DNA from: Bradyrhizobium sp. CSA112
GTDB taxonomy: Bacteria; Pseudomonadota; Alphaproteobacteria; Rhizobiales; Xanthobacteraceae
Direction: 5' to 3'
NCBI RefSeq assembly: GCF_029051645.1
Contig: NZ_JAACFS010000001.1
Location: forward strand, 1-64,000
DNA: 64,000 nt
The notes below the pieces were generated by a model. It ran no database searches and was not told the DNA's origin. It worked only from the letters and a program-made list of their open reading frames with translations. How positions within the stretch are numbered: position 1 is the first letter of the stretch; each line of letters opens with the position of its first letter. Shown here in pieces: positions 9,409-18,624 of the stretch. A program made the translations under genes and the position numbers.

Positions 9409-9840
9409 CCGTCGTTGGACCCAGCCGGCTGGGTCTTCGAAACAGGCCGTCAGAATGAAGGTAACCTCGTAAAGTTCCCTTAGTCTATCGATTCAAATTT
9501 ACTCGTTTTGCTTTGCGAGTTGTAAGCTGAGCGCCCGCAGTCCTGCTGCAGGGGCGGCGAAGGGTACGGGTGGATAGAGCGCACCGAAACCTGCCGCCCA
9601 GTCCATGATAGGTATCGCTCGCTCCACCCACCTGCGCATTGCCAGACCTCATCCTGAGGAGGCGCCAACGGGTCCGCGCGAAGCGCGGCCCGATGACAGG
9701 CTCCGCGCCGTCTCGAAAGGATGAATGGCACCAGCCGGGGCCACATGGTTCTCCCGGCGATGCGGAGCATCGTCCGGTGACGGCGCTAACGCGCCTCCTC
9801 ACCATGAGGGTCTGATGTCTGCTACACAACTGCTCGATCC
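9409..9840. other. Gene-free stretch dominated by repeats
   Basis: From about 9645 to 9815 it contains a composite repeat starting CCTCATCCTGAGGAGGCG and ending with an inverted CTCCTCACCATGAGG. The second half matches the repeat at 9017-9095 in the other orientation. Open frames across it are repeat-derived. The rest (9409-9640) shows nothing recognisable apart from being upstream of the PilZ gene. Confidence 0.55.
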
Positions 9841-10611
9841 CTAGAAATTCACCCGTTCCGAAATCGCGCCGTCGACGACGAGATTGGAGCCCGTGGTGAA
9901 CGACGACGCCGGGCTCGCCAGGAACACCGCCGCGTTCGCAATCTCTTGCGGCGTGGCCATGCGGCCGGTCGGGTTGCGCGCGAGCGTGTCCTCGTATCGT
10001 TGGGGCGTGTTCTGCTCGACCATGTTCCAGATGCCGCCCTTGAAGTAGACCGTGCCCGGCGACACCACGTTGACGCGGATTTTCTTGGGCGCATATTGCC
10101 GCGCCAGCCCCTTGGCCATGTGGATCAGCGCCGCCTTGATCGGGCCGTACGAGCTGGCGCTGCTCGCCTGTGCCGCCGAAACCGACGAGATGATGACGAA
10201 GGCCGCGTCGCCGCTCCTCTCGCCGCCGGCTTCGAGGAAGGGACGCGCCGCCTCGAACGCGTTGACGGCGCCGAGCACATCAAGCCGGAAATTCTGCTCC
10301 CACGAGGCGGCATCGGCACCTTGCGCCATCGCGCCGGCATTGGAAAACAGCATGTCGAGGCTGCCGAGGTTCTGCGCGACATCAGCGATCCACGACTTCA
10401 ATGCGGTGGCGTCGGTGATATCGACGGCCGCGCCAGCCGCCTTCACGCCCATCGCCTTCAACGCGCTGACCGTGCTGGCGACCTGATCGGCGTTGCGCGC
10501 GCAGACCGCGACGCCGGCGCCTTCCGCGGCAAGTGTCGTGGCAATCGCCCGTCCGATGCCGCGCGTGCCGCCCAGTACGACGGCGTTTCTTCCCTTCAAA
10601 CCCAGATCCAT
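9841..10611 (-). CDS. Short-chain dehydrogenase/reductase (SDR)
   Basis: A classical SDR of 256 residues. The cofactor motif GGTRGIG is near residue 14 and NAG near residue 90. The catalytic tetrad includes the serine in ISSVSAAQ and YGPIK (the YxxxK motif) near residue 155, and PG is followed by a helical substrate lid. The start MDLGLKG is preceded by AAGGAC. An upstream in-frame ATG has no site. The C-terminus SNLVVDGAISERVNF is the usual end strand. Substrate cannot be inferred. Confidence 0.9.
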   Translation of the reverse strand: MDLGLKGRNAVVLGGTRGIGRAIATTLAAEGAGVAVCARNADQVASTVSALKAMGVKAAGAAVDITDATALKSWIADVAQNLGSLDMLFSNAGAMAQGADAASWEQNFRLDVLGAVNAFEAARPFLEAGGERSGDAAFVIISSVSAAQASSASSYGPIKAALIHMAKGLARQYAPKKIRVNVVSPGTVYFKGGIWNMVEQNTPQRYEDTLARNPTGRMATPQEIANAAVFLASPASSFTTGSNLVVDGAISERVNF

Positions 10612-10690
10612 CTTGTTGTCCTTATGTAGTCCCGCCGCATTGTAGCGGTCATGACGGTTGTGACGAAAGCTCAAATCGCCAACGCTTTGC

Positions 10691-10768
10691 CGTCATTGCG
10701 AGCGCAGCGAAGCAATCCATCTATCCCCGTGCTGAACTATGGATTGCTTCGCTGCGCTCGCAATGACG
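10691..10768. repeat. Long near-perfect inverted repeat
   Basis: Arms GTCATTGCGAGCGCAGCGAA (10692 on) and TTCGCTGCGCTCGCAATGAC (ending 10767) are perfect inverted copies extended by GCAATCCA/TGGATTGC, giving 28-base arms around a 20-base loop. It could fold as a hairpin in RNA. It is a typical intergenic repeat and not a terminator, as no T-tract follows. Confidence 0.75.
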
Positions 10769-10781
10769 ATAGTGCTTCGCA

Positions 10782-10906
10782 GCCCGGATGGAGCCAACGG
10801 GTCGCGCGAACGCGCGCCCGATGACAGGCTCCGCGTAATCCGGGTCAGAGGCTCCTGCTTGGCAAGACCGTCCCGGATTTCGCTCAGGCGCCATCCGGGC
10901 TACGAT
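10782..10906. repeat. Second palindromic repeat family upstream of the CoA transferase
   Basis: Bounded by AGCCCGGATGG and CCATCCGGGCT with an internal CGCGCGAACGCGCG palindrome. It lies directly against the 10691-10768 repeat and fills most of the 340-base gap between the SDR gene and the CoA-transferase remnant. No gene is seen in the gap. Confidence 0.65.
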
Positions 10907-10948
10907 TGCTCGGGATGTTGGACAGGACGTCAGGAAAGTGAAAGGCCG

Positions 10949-12347
10949 ATGCAAAGCCCCCGCGAAATTCTTTCCGATATCTGGACCTCTACCGGGGGCG
11001 AGGCTTCCGCGCTCGACGCGGTCACGCTGTCCGGCGACGAGCCGCAACTGCCGTCCTCGTTTCGCGTCGCGGCCGCCGCACAGGTCAGCGTCGCCGCGAG
11101 CGCGCTCGCCGCGGCCGAGATCTGGAAAATGCGCAGCGGCGAGGCGCAGCAGGTCGCGGTCGATATGCGCCATGCCGTGGTCGAATGCCGGAGCGAGCGT
11201 TATCTGCGCGTCGACGGCAAGCCGGCGCCGCCTGCCTGGGACGCGATCGCCGGTATCTACAAAACCCGCGACAACAGGTTCGTGCGCCTCCACACCAACT
11301 TCCCGCATCACCGCGACGCGGTCTGCAAGGTGCTGAACTGCAAGCCCGATCGCGACGAGGTGCAGGCCGCGCTGATGCAACGGGACGGCGAGGCCTTCGA
11401 GACCGCAGCCTATGCCGGCGGCTGTGTCGTCGCGTTGATGCGCTCGCATGACGAATGGTCGGCGCTGCCGCACGCCAGGGCGCTTGCCGGATTGCCGCTG
11501 ATCTCGATCACGAAGATCGGCGAGGCGCCGCCAAAGCCGTGGCCTGAGGGCGATCGGCCGCTCGCAGGGATTCGCGTGCTCGATTTGTCGCGCGTCATCG
11601 CCGGCCCCGTCGCGGGGCGTACGCTCGCCGCGCACGGCGCCGACGTGCTGCTGATTTCCGGCCCCGATCTGCCGGTGATTCCTTGGCTCACCATCGACAC
11701 CGGGCGCGGCAAGCTGACCACCTTCGTCGAACTCAAGACTGAGCAGGGCAGGGCGGTGTTGCGGAAGCTGCTGGCGCAGGCGGATATTTTCTCGCAGGGC
11801 TATCGGCCGCGCGCCATCGCCAGTCTCGGCTTCTCGCCGGAGGAAGCCGCGCGCATCAATCCCGGTATCATCTACGTCACGCTGTCGGCCTATGGTGCCG
11901 CAGGTCCCTGGGCCGCGCGGCGCGGCTTCGACTCGCTGGTGCAGACCGCCACCGGATTCAACCATGCCGAGGGGCAGGCCGCCGGCGTCGACGGACCGAA
12001 GGAATTGCCGGCGCAGATGCTCGACCATGCTACCGGCTACTTCATGGCGTTCGGCGCCATGATGGCCAAGGTGCGCCAGGCGCGTGAAGGCGGAAGCTGG
12101 CACGTCCAGGTGTCGCTGGCGCAGACCGGACGCTGGCTGTGGAATCTCGGCCCGGACCGCCGATGGACTGAACACCCTTGATCTTGCGGGGGAGGCGGTG
12201 ATGCCCTTTATCGAGGAGATTCCGTCCGGCTTTGGTGCGCTGCGCTCGGTCAGGCATTCGGCGATCTTGTCGAAAACCCCAGCATTTTGGGCCCGTCCGG
12301 CCATGCCGCTCGGCAGTCACGCGCCGCAATGGCTGCGGCCGGCGTAG
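10949..12347 (+). pseudogene. CaiB/BaiF family CoA transferase, frameshifted near the 3' end
   Basis: A family III CoA transferase-like protein. GIRVLDLSRVIAGPVAGRTLAAHGADV (family signature) is followed by TFVELKT, SQGYRP and GIIYVTLSAYG. The frame ends at 12181 with an aberrant tail. One base fewer in the CCC at 12151-12153 would restore reading into NTLDLAGEAVMPF and on to a natural end at 12347 (PQWLRPA). So a one-base insertion, or a sequence error, splits the gene. About 390 residues precede the shift and 65 follow. The start is ATG 10949 after AGGAAAGTGAAAGG. The catalytic aspartate region is upstream of the shift, so partial activity cannot be excluded. Confidence 0.8.
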
Positions 12348-12527
12348 ATTTTTTGCCGGGCTCCGGTCGTCATCCCTGTGACGCTGCCGGGGCTGATCTC
12401 GGTTCTCGCGCGACGCGCGGTGAGGCGTGTGGGCGCGTGCCCATGTTTCCTGCCCACTCGGTTTGTGGTTGACGCGATCCTGCGGCGGTCCCTTGATGTC
12501 GGCAGGGACAACCCGCAGGAGCAAGCC

Positions 12528-13994
12528 GTGCGGATCGAGGAAAGCCAGGGATCTACAGGCCAATCGAACGGCCACACGCAGCCGGCGAAGTCGGCGCCCA
12601 AATCGCCGCCGACCGCCGAGCAAATACTCGGAGAAATCCGTGACTATTGCCGTCAGACGCAGACCGCTGAATCGACCTTCGGGCGGCTGGTGGTCAACGA
12701 CGGCAAGCTGGTGTCGCGGCTGCGCGACGGCGCCAGGATCACGACCGGCACCCTCGACAAGGTCCGCGCGTATCTGTCCGAGCACAGGCCCGCTTCGACC
12801 GCAGCGGCCGGCGAAGCGTCGCCGTCAGCCAAACCGTTGAATGACGCGGCCGCCGCCAACGCCGTCGCGCCACCAGGCTTCCGATTCTTCGACAACCGCC
12901 AGAAATACCTGCTGTTCGTCTCGACCTGCAGCGAGAAGTCCGAGGTCGGTAACCGCATTTCGCTTGAGCTCGGCAATCTGCAGCCGGCGCCGCCGGCGCT
13001 TCGCATCTTCGACGCCGGGGTCGGCGACGGCACCGTGCTGTCACGCGTGATGCGGGCGGTGCATGCGCGATTTCCTACCATGCCGCTCTACGTGGTGGCG
13101 AAAGAGATCAGCTACGAAGACGTCCGCCTGATGCTGGAGAAGATGGCGGACCGCCTGTTCGAGCATCCCGCCACCGTGCTGGTCGTGACTAACCTGTATT
13201 ACGGCGAGGCGCCGTGGCTGACGCCGCGCTCGGTGACATCGGCGCAGGGCCTGATCTGGAAGGATGTCACGCTGACCGGCAACACTGCGCACGGCTTTGC
13301 CGAGCAGATCGGCGAGCTCGAAGGGTTCCTGGCCGAGCACTGGCGCGCAGGCATCAGCCCGACCACGGGCAATCCGGTCTACCAGCGCCCGGTCATCCTG
13401 ACGCTGCGGCGCGAGGATCATTCGTTCCTGCTCGATCCGATCATGCCGCGGCCCGGCCGGGTGATGGCCGACTATGATCTCGTCATCGCTTCGCAGCCTT
13501 ACCGGGCGCGGGCGAGCGTCGAGTTCAAGGCTTCGAAAGTGGTGACGCCGCTGGTCAAATCGCTGCGGCCAGGCGGACGGCTGATCGGCATCCATTCGCA
13601 CGGAAGGGATCCCGGCATCGAGATCATCGATCAGGTCTGGCCGGGCGACGATCCCTTCAAGACCGACCGTTACGCGATCCTGCGCCAGGTCAAGCACGAG
13701 CTTGGCGCGGCGGCGCGGCACTACAGTTTCAATGCGTCCTCCGACGCGCGCTCGATCTTCCGCTACCACATGCACACGCTGCCGGACGAAGTCAGCGGAC
13801 CGATCGGGACATCGACGCTGTTCGCGGCCTGGAACGCCGCGATCTACGTCGCGCAGATCGAGGATAACAGGTTGTCGGAAGTGGTTCGTGACGGCCGTTA
13901 CCTCGAAGCCACCGACCGCGTGCTGAGGAAGCATGGCGGCCTGTGGTTCAACGACGAAACCTACGTGATCTCGCGCCGCCGCGCGCCGGCTTGA
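12528..13994 (+). CDS. SAM-dependent methyltransferase-like protein
   Basis: About 488 residues. A disordered, low-complexity N-terminal third is followed by FDAGVGDGTVLSRV (near residue 165), which matches the SAM-binding motif I, then a Rossmann-like domain with ADYDLVIASQPY and LRPGGRLIGIHSHG in the places of motifs IV and V. The start is GTG 12528 with AGGAG five bases before it. The reading frame continues upstream but lies in CoA-transferase DNA there. It is followed 15 bases later by a MetF-like gene, so the pair may act together in one-carbon transfer. Substrate unknown. Confidence 0.7.
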   Translation: MRIEESQGSTGQSNGHTQPAKSAPKSPPTAEQILGEIRDYCRQTQTAESTFGRLVVNDGKLVSRLRDGARITTGTLDKVRAYLSEHRPASTAAAGEASPSAKPLNDAAAANAVAPPGFRFFDNRQKYLLFVSTCSEKSEVGNRISLELGNLQPAPPALRIFDAGVGDGTVLSRVMRAVHARFPTMPLYVVAKEISYEDVRLMLEKMADRLFEHPATVLVVTNLYYGEAPWLTPRSVTSAQGLIWKDVTLTGNTAHGFAEQIGELEGFLAEHWRAGISPTTGNPVYQRPVILTLRREDHSFLLDPIMPRPGRVMADYDLVIASQPYRARASVEFKASKVVTPLVKSLRPGGRLIGIHSHGRDPGIEIIDQVWPGDDPFKTDRYAILRQVKHELGAAARHYSFNASSDARSIFRYHMHTLPDEVSGPIGTSTLFAAWNAAIYVAQIEDNRLSEVVRDGRYLEATDRVLRKHGGLWFNDETYVISRRRAPA

Positions 13995-14009
13995 CCTTGG
14001 GAGGCGCCC

Positions 14010-14921
14010 GTGACCGTCTCCGATCAGTCATCCCACAGACTAGCAGCGCTGCTGTCGTCCGTATCAGTCGAGATCTCCTCGCGCGGGCATCAGATCGCGG
14101 AACTGCGCGACCATTTCGCTGAAGGCACGGACGTCACCATCACGTTCCTGCCCGGTGACAATTATCGCCACAACGTCGAAACGGCTGCCGCGCTCCGCCG
14201 GGCCGGCTACAATCCGGTGCCGCACATCGCGGCGCGTGAAATGGCCTCACGGGAGGCGTTCGACGATTTCCTGGCGCGTGCGCGGGGCGAGGCCGACGTA
14301 TCGCGGATCCTCCTGATCGCGGGCGATGTCGCGGCGGCGAAGGGGCCGTTCAAATCGACGCGCGATGTTGCCGCTAGCGGATTGATCGAGGCGTACGGGA
14401 TTGCGTCCGTCAGCCTGGCAGGTCACCCCGAGGGCCATCCCTATCTCGGACTGCCGGATGCGCTGCAGGGGCTCAAAGCGTGGCGCGAGTGGGGACAGAG
14501 GACCGGAACGCGGGTCGATGTCGTCACGCAATTTTGCTTCGAGAGCATGCCGATCCTGCAATGGATCGGCGCGCTCGATCGCGCCGGCATTGATCTTCCT
14601 GTCATCATCGGCCTGGCCGGTCCGGCCACGCCGGCGACATTGACCAAGTTCGCGCTTCGCTGCGGCATCGGCAATTCGATGCGCGCGCTGCGGGCCCAGA
14701 TCGGCCGGTTCGGCCGGCTGTTGACGGATACCGGGCCGGACGATGTCCTCAGGGGCCTGCGTTGCGCCCCTGCGGCCGCGACCGCGCCGATCGCGGGATT
14801 TCACCTGTTCCCATTCGGCGGCCTGCGCAAGGCCGGCAACTGGCTGCGCGATTACGACCGCGACGTGCTCCGGCCTGCAGAGCGTGTCGCGGCCTCGCGC
14901 GCCGGGTTTCAGAATCCGTAA
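14010..14921 (+). CDS. Methylenetetrahydrofolate reductase (MetF)-like protein
   Basis: A 303-residue TIM-barrel protein of the MetF family. ISSRG is followed by a LPGDNYRHNVETAAALRRAGYNPVPHIAAREM stretch (the fold position of the folate/FAD site), AGHPEGHP near residue 138 and TQFCFES near residue 172, all typical of the family. It starts at GTG with GGGAGG upstream, in an apparent operon with the methyltransferase-like gene. Such non-housekeeping MetF paralogues often sit beside methyl-transfer enzymes, so a role in recycling a methyl-folate is inferred. The 3' end overlaps the convergent amidohydrolase by 13 bases. Confidence 0.8.
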   Translation: MTVSDQSSHRLAALLSSVSVEISSRGHQIAELRDHFAEGTDVTITFLPGDNYRHNVETAAALRRAGYNPVPHIAAREMASREAFDDFLARARGEADVSRILLIAGDVAAAKGPFKSTRDVAASGLIEAYGIASVSLAGHPEGHPYLGLPDALQGLKAWREWGQRTGTRVDVVTQFCFESMPILQWIGALDRAGIDLPVIIGLAGPATPATLTKFALRCGIGNSMRALRAQIGRFGRLLTDTGPDDVLRGLRCAPAAATAPIAGFHLFPFGGLRKAGNWLRDYDRDVLRPAERVAASRAGFQNP

Positions 14922-15874
14922 AGCTGCGCCGGATTGTCGACCAGGATCTTCTTGCGGATCGCCGCGTCCGGCGCCCATACCGGAAGCTGGTTCAAGAGCC
15001 GTCCGTCGTCGATCTGGAACAGCGGCGTGACGTCGGTGATCTTCTTGCCCGCAGGCGTGACCGAATTCGGGTGCGGCCAGTCGGTGCCCCAGACGATGCG
15101 GTCGGGATTGGCTGATATCAGCGCTTTGGCGAGCGGGATGCAATCGGTGTAGTCGGGCGCCAGTTTCGAGGCGCGGTAGGCGCCGGAAATCTTCACATAG
15201 GCCTTGCCCGATTTGACGAGATCCACGAGGTCGGCAAAGTCCGGCTGCTCGACTCCGAGGGCGGCCTTGGCGCCGCCGAAATGATCGAACACGACCGGCA
15301 CCGGCGAGGCCATGACCAGATCCTTGATCGCTGATATCATCGCCAGATTGGTATAGAGCTGCACGTGCCAGCCGCGCGCTTTCATGCGCTCGACGGCGGC
15401 CGTGAAGCGCGGGCGGCCAACGTTCGGGTCATTGACGCCGCCACTTGCGAGATTGAGGCGGATGCCGCGAATGCCGGCCTTGCCCATGAGGTCGAGATCG
15501 CTCTCCGACGTCTTGTCGTCGATCACGGCGACCCCGCGCGCGGTCGGGCCTCGCGCCGCGATGCCGAACAGCGTGGCCGAGTTGTCGGTGCCGTAGATCG
15601 AGGGCGTGACGATCACCACGCGCTCCATGTGCAGCGTCTTGTGCAGGGCGGTCATTTCCTCGGGCGAGGCCAGTTCGGGCGTATAGACGCGGCCGGAAAA
15701 GAACGGGAATTTCTCAGGGTCCGGATGGATGTGGGTGTGACAGTCGCAGGCGCCCGCGGGCACGTCGAAATTCACCGGCGTCGCGGGCTGCGCCGCTTTG
15801 GCAGAGGCTGTTCTGTTGTTCATGATCACTCCGGCAGCGATTGAGGCGAGCATCACACTGCGTCGCGTCAGCAT
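14909..15874 (-). CDS. Amidohydrolase-2 family hydrolase, probably exported by Tat
   Basis: A 321-residue metal-dependent hydrolase related to 2-pyrone-4,6-dicarboxylate lactonases. The N-terminus carries a TRRSVMLASIAAG twin-arginine-like signal. The mature part begins with ACDCHTHIHPDP (near residue 45, metal-binding HxH). VFDHFGG supplies another histidine (near residue 197), and WGTDWPHP near residue 262 holds the catalytic aspartate. The C-terminus NPAQLYGF is typical of the family. It is monocistronic. Its export suggests action on an aromatic-derived lactone in the periplasm, but the substrate is not evident. Confidence 0.85.
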   Translation of the reverse strand: MLTRRSVMLASIAAGVIMNNRTASAKAAQPATPVNFDVPAGACDCHTHIHPDPEKFPFFSGRVYTPELASPEEMTALHKTLHMERVVIVTPSIYGTDNSATLFGIAARGPTARGVAVIDDKTSESDLDLMGKAGIRGIRLNLASGGVNDPNVGRPRFTAAVERMKARGWHVQLYTNLAMISAIKDLVMASPVPVVFDHFGGAKAALGVEQPDFADLVDLVKSGKAYVKISGAYRASKLAPDYTDCIPLAKALISANPDRIVWGTDWPHPNSVTPAGKKITDVTPLFQIDDGRLLNQLPVWAPDAAIRKKILVDNPAQLYGF

Positions 15875-16027
15875 TGGTGTTCTCCCTGCGATTCTATTAT
15901 TGATTGGTGTCTCGACAGGGCGTGGTCGCCCGTCAACTCCAGCGTTCTCCCGCCACGCGCCGGGCGTTGCTTTGCCTCGGTCTGCGCGGAGAGACTATCG
16001 GGAGAAGTGGGCCGCGAGAAGGCGCCG

Positions 16028-16579
16028 TCATGCGAGGTCGCCGATCACCGCGCGAACTTCCGCGACCAGTTCGGGTAACGGCCGCGATCCATCCATCCGC
16101 AGCACGGGGCAGGGCAGTTGGGCAAGCCAGGCCTGATGCTTCGCCTGATTACGGCTCACATTGCCGTCTTCATAGCCCGATGCCCATTCAATGAATTCCT
16201 CGGTCTCTGCATGCCGCCAGCCGCCGGGCGCCACCGCATCGGCGCCGAAGCGGGTGGCCTCGCGTGCCCGCAGCCGCTGCAACCGCATATCGCGAGGGGT
16301 TGTGAGGAAGACGACCGCGTCGAAATTTGGAATCAACACATCGCCCCAACCGTTAAGCGATCCGCTCAATACCCAGGCCGCGCGTGGCAGGAAGACATCC
16401 TGCATCAGCTTCAGCCGCTCGGCGACGTCGCGCTTGTCCCGGTACGGCGGCTCCGTCGGCAGCCAGAAGTAATCGTCGGTGTCGTGATGCGGGATGGCCA
16501 GCGCACCAGCGAGAGCGCGGCCGAGGCTGGTGACACCCGCGCCCGATGCGCCCATCACATGTATGCGGCAGCTCTTCAT
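16028..16579 (-). CDS. P-loop nucleotide kinase-like protein lacking the Walker lysine
   Basis: A 183-residue protein of the adenylate-kinase-like group. Its loop reads GASGAGVTSLG (residues 10-20), with valine where most P-loops have lysine. This loop form recurs in this small family and is not taken as damage. HDTDDYFW near residue 32 and VLSGSL near residue 70 match the substrate region. Function is unassigned. It starts at ATG 16579 and lies divergent from the FAD-linked oxidase. Confidence 0.7.
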   Translation of the reverse strand: MKSCRIHVMGASGAGVTSLGRALAGALAIPHHDTDDYFWLPTEPPYRDKRDVAERLKLMQDVFLPRAAWVLSGSLNGWGDVLIPNFDAVVFLTTPRDMRLQRLRAREATRFGADAVAPGGWRHAETEEFIEWASGYEDGNVSRNQAKHQAWLAQLPCPVLRMDGSRPLPELVAEVRAVIGDLA

Positions 16580-16697
16580 TTGTTCGCTCCGGCTTATCGC
16601 TTCGGTAATGCAACCGGTCTATCGAACCAGAAGCCGCCCAAATTTGACTAATGATCCGCCCACCCGGAATATCTCGCAATCCCCCTGGAATCAGTTC

Positions 16698-18296
16698 ATG
16701 CAAAAATTTTCCCAAAAGCTCAAAACCGGCGTGTCGGTCGCCGCCGTGGCGGTCGTGCTGCTCGGTGTCTACAGCTATCGCAAGCTTCAGGCGCTGGCTG
16801 CCGATCCGACCGGGGAGAAGGATTGCGGCCCTGCGGTCGGCGGCGGTGAGCAGACGAAAATCGATCTGGAGCGGATCAAGGCGATTGCGCCACTCAAGGA
16901 CGTAAGGTGGTCGCAGCTTGGCGGCAGCATCAACGACGCGAGCTGTCTCAGCAAAACCGAAATCTATGGCGTGGTCGACGTGCGCAGCGTCGAGGACGTC
17001 GCGAAGACGCTGGCCTTTGCGCGCGACAACAAGCTCTCGGTTACGACCGCCGGCGTGCGCCACAGCATGGGCGGGCACGCCTTCCGCAAGGGCGGCATCG
17101 TGCTGGATATGCGCGGCTTCAACAAGATCGTGCTCAATGAGACTTCGCGATCGGTCACGGTACAGCCGGGCGCGACCTGGCACGACATCCAGAACGTGTT
17201 GCACCCGCGCTTTGCGGTCCGGGCGATGCAATCGACCGACATTTTCACCGTCGGCGGCTCGATCTCGGTCAATGCCCATGGCATGGACCATCAGGCCGGC
17301 GCGCTCGCCAAATCGATCAAATCAATGAAGGTGATGCTGGCGGACGGTTCGCTGCGAACGGTGTCGGCGACCGAGAACCCGGATCTGTTCAACCTTGTGG
17401 TCGGCGGCTACGGCCTGTTCGGTGTGATCGTCGAGGCCGAACTCGATATCGCCGACAATCTGGTCTATCAGACTGACCGTCGCATGATGGACTACAAGGA
17501 ATTTCCGGCGCTGTTCGCCGGCGAGATCGAGAAGGACGCCAATATCGGCCTGATGTACGGCCATCTCTCGACCGCGCCAAGCTTGTTCCTGAAGGAATTG
17601 CTGCTCTATACCTACACCAAGGTCGACGGTACCGATTTCAAACGAGAACCGCTCGGCGAGGTCAGCGGCACCAAATTGCGGCGACTGACCATCAACCTGT
17701 CCAAGCAAGGCCCGCTGTTTCAGGAAATAAAATGGCTGTCGGAGAAACATATCGAGCATCGCATGGAAAACTGCACGGTCACGCGGGCGCAGGCGATCGG
17801 ATCGGCGGAGGCCTGCCTCGTCAACCGCAACGACCCGATGCACGATTCCGTGCCTTACCTGCGCAACTCACTGCCTGACGATACCGATATCCTGCACGAG
17901 TATTTCATTCCGCGCAGCCAGTTCGTCTCGTTCGTCGATGGCATGCGCAAGGTGTTGACCGACAACAAGACCAATCTGTTGAATGCGTCGGTGCGGGTCG
18001 TCCATCAGGAGAACAATTTCCTGACCTATTCGCCGCAGCCGGCGTTCTCGCTGGTGCTCTACATCAACCAGTCCACCGATGAGGAGGGCAATCGGCGAAT
18101 GAAAAAGGCGACGGAGGAGTTGATCGACCTTACGATTGCGCACAAAGGCCGGTTTTTCCTGCCCTACCAGCTCTATTATTCGCGCGACCAGTTGCAGCGC
18201 TCATACCCGGAGATCAACGCTTTCTTCGCAGCGAAACGGAAGTATGATCCGGGCGAGTTGTTCACCAATACGTTTTACCAGAAATACGCGTCGTAA
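16698..18296 (+). CDS. FAD-binding (PCMH-type) oxidase, membrane-anchored
   Basis: About 532 residues. The first 25 form a signal-anchor (VSVAAVAVVLLGVY). A PCMH-type FAD domain follows with VTTAGVRHSMGGH near residue 115, VTVQPGATWHDI, GGSISVNAHG and GGYGLFGVIVEAEL. The C-terminal half is a D-lactonohydrolase/aldonolactone-oxidase-like substrate domain that ends FTNTFYQKY. The start at 16698 gives the signal-anchor directly. In-frame sequence upstream runs into the neighbouring promoter. It probably oxidises a sugar, lactone or alcohol on the periplasmic face. Confidence 0.85.
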   Translation: MQKFSQKLKTGVSVAAVAVVLLGVYSYRKLQALAADPTGEKDCGPAVGGGEQTKIDLERIKAIAPLKDVRWSQLGGSINDASCLSKTEIYGVVDVRSVEDVAKTLAFARDNKLSVTTAGVRHSMGGHAFRKGGIVLDMRGFNKIVLNETSRSVTVQPGATWHDIQNVLHPRFAVRAMQSTDIFTVGGSISVNAHGMDHQAGALAKSIKSMKVMLADGSLRTVSATENPDLFNLVVGGYGLFGVIVEAELDIADNLVYQTDRRMMDYKEFPALFAGEIEKDANIGLMYGHLSTAPSLFLKELLLYTYTKVDGTDFKREPLGEVSGTKLRRLTINLSKQGPLFQEIKWLSEKHIEHRMENCTVTRAQAIGSAEACLVNRNDPMHDSVPYLRNSLPDDTDILHEYFIPRSQFVSFVDGMRKVLTDNKTNLLNASVRVVHQENNFLTYSPQPAFSLVLYINQSTDEEGNRRMKKATEELIDLTIAHKGRFFLPYQLYYSRDQLQRSYPEINAFFAAKRKYDPGELFTNTFYQKYAS

Positions 18297-18358
18297 CGCC
18301 TGTCTGCCATCGCGAGCATCGTGCATAGCTCGGCAAAGCGAGATGGTAATCATGGACA

Positions 18359-18619
18359 TCACAAGAAATCGCGCAGCCTCGCAAGTTCAACGACGAGTTC
18401 GGCGGAGATTATCTTGGGGATCAAATCGCCCTGTGGGGCGGTATGAATCTCGTAGAGATGACGTTGGCTGAGCGGTTGCTCCAGAAACTTGGTGATGCAT
18501 TCGTCCAAGGTGCCATCAAGGACCGAGTACGGGGTCGACCAGACAGCGCCTTTGACGCGCTCGTTGTTCTTCGAAGGCCATTTTTTTAGAGCGGCAGGAG
18601 CATTAAAGTCCGTTTGAGC
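18359..18619 (-). pseudogene. Coding remnant without a recognisable start
   Basis: The minus strand reads WPSKNNERVKGAVWSTPYS, then LDECITKFLEQPLSQRHLY and ELARLRDFL, which looks like genuine protein. No ATG, GTG or well-placed TTG precedes it in frame before the end of the LysM gene. It is either a decayed gene, a gene with an unusual start, or the tail of something cut by rearrangement. About 75-87 residues are open. Confidence 0.4.
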
Positions 18620-18624
18620 ACTCC

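Noticed and set aside
9480..9829. Two overlapping minus-strand frames of about 100 residues
   Set aside because: They are translations of palindromic repeats shared with 8840-9100.
10721..12304. Minus-strand open frame over the CoA transferase
   Set aside because: Antisense shadow; it also runs through the repeat at 10691-10768.
16040..16060. Loss-of-function reading of the kinase-like gene because its P-loop lacks lysine
   Set aside because: The GxSGxGxTxLG loop form without lysine appears to be usual in this family, so it is not treated as damage.
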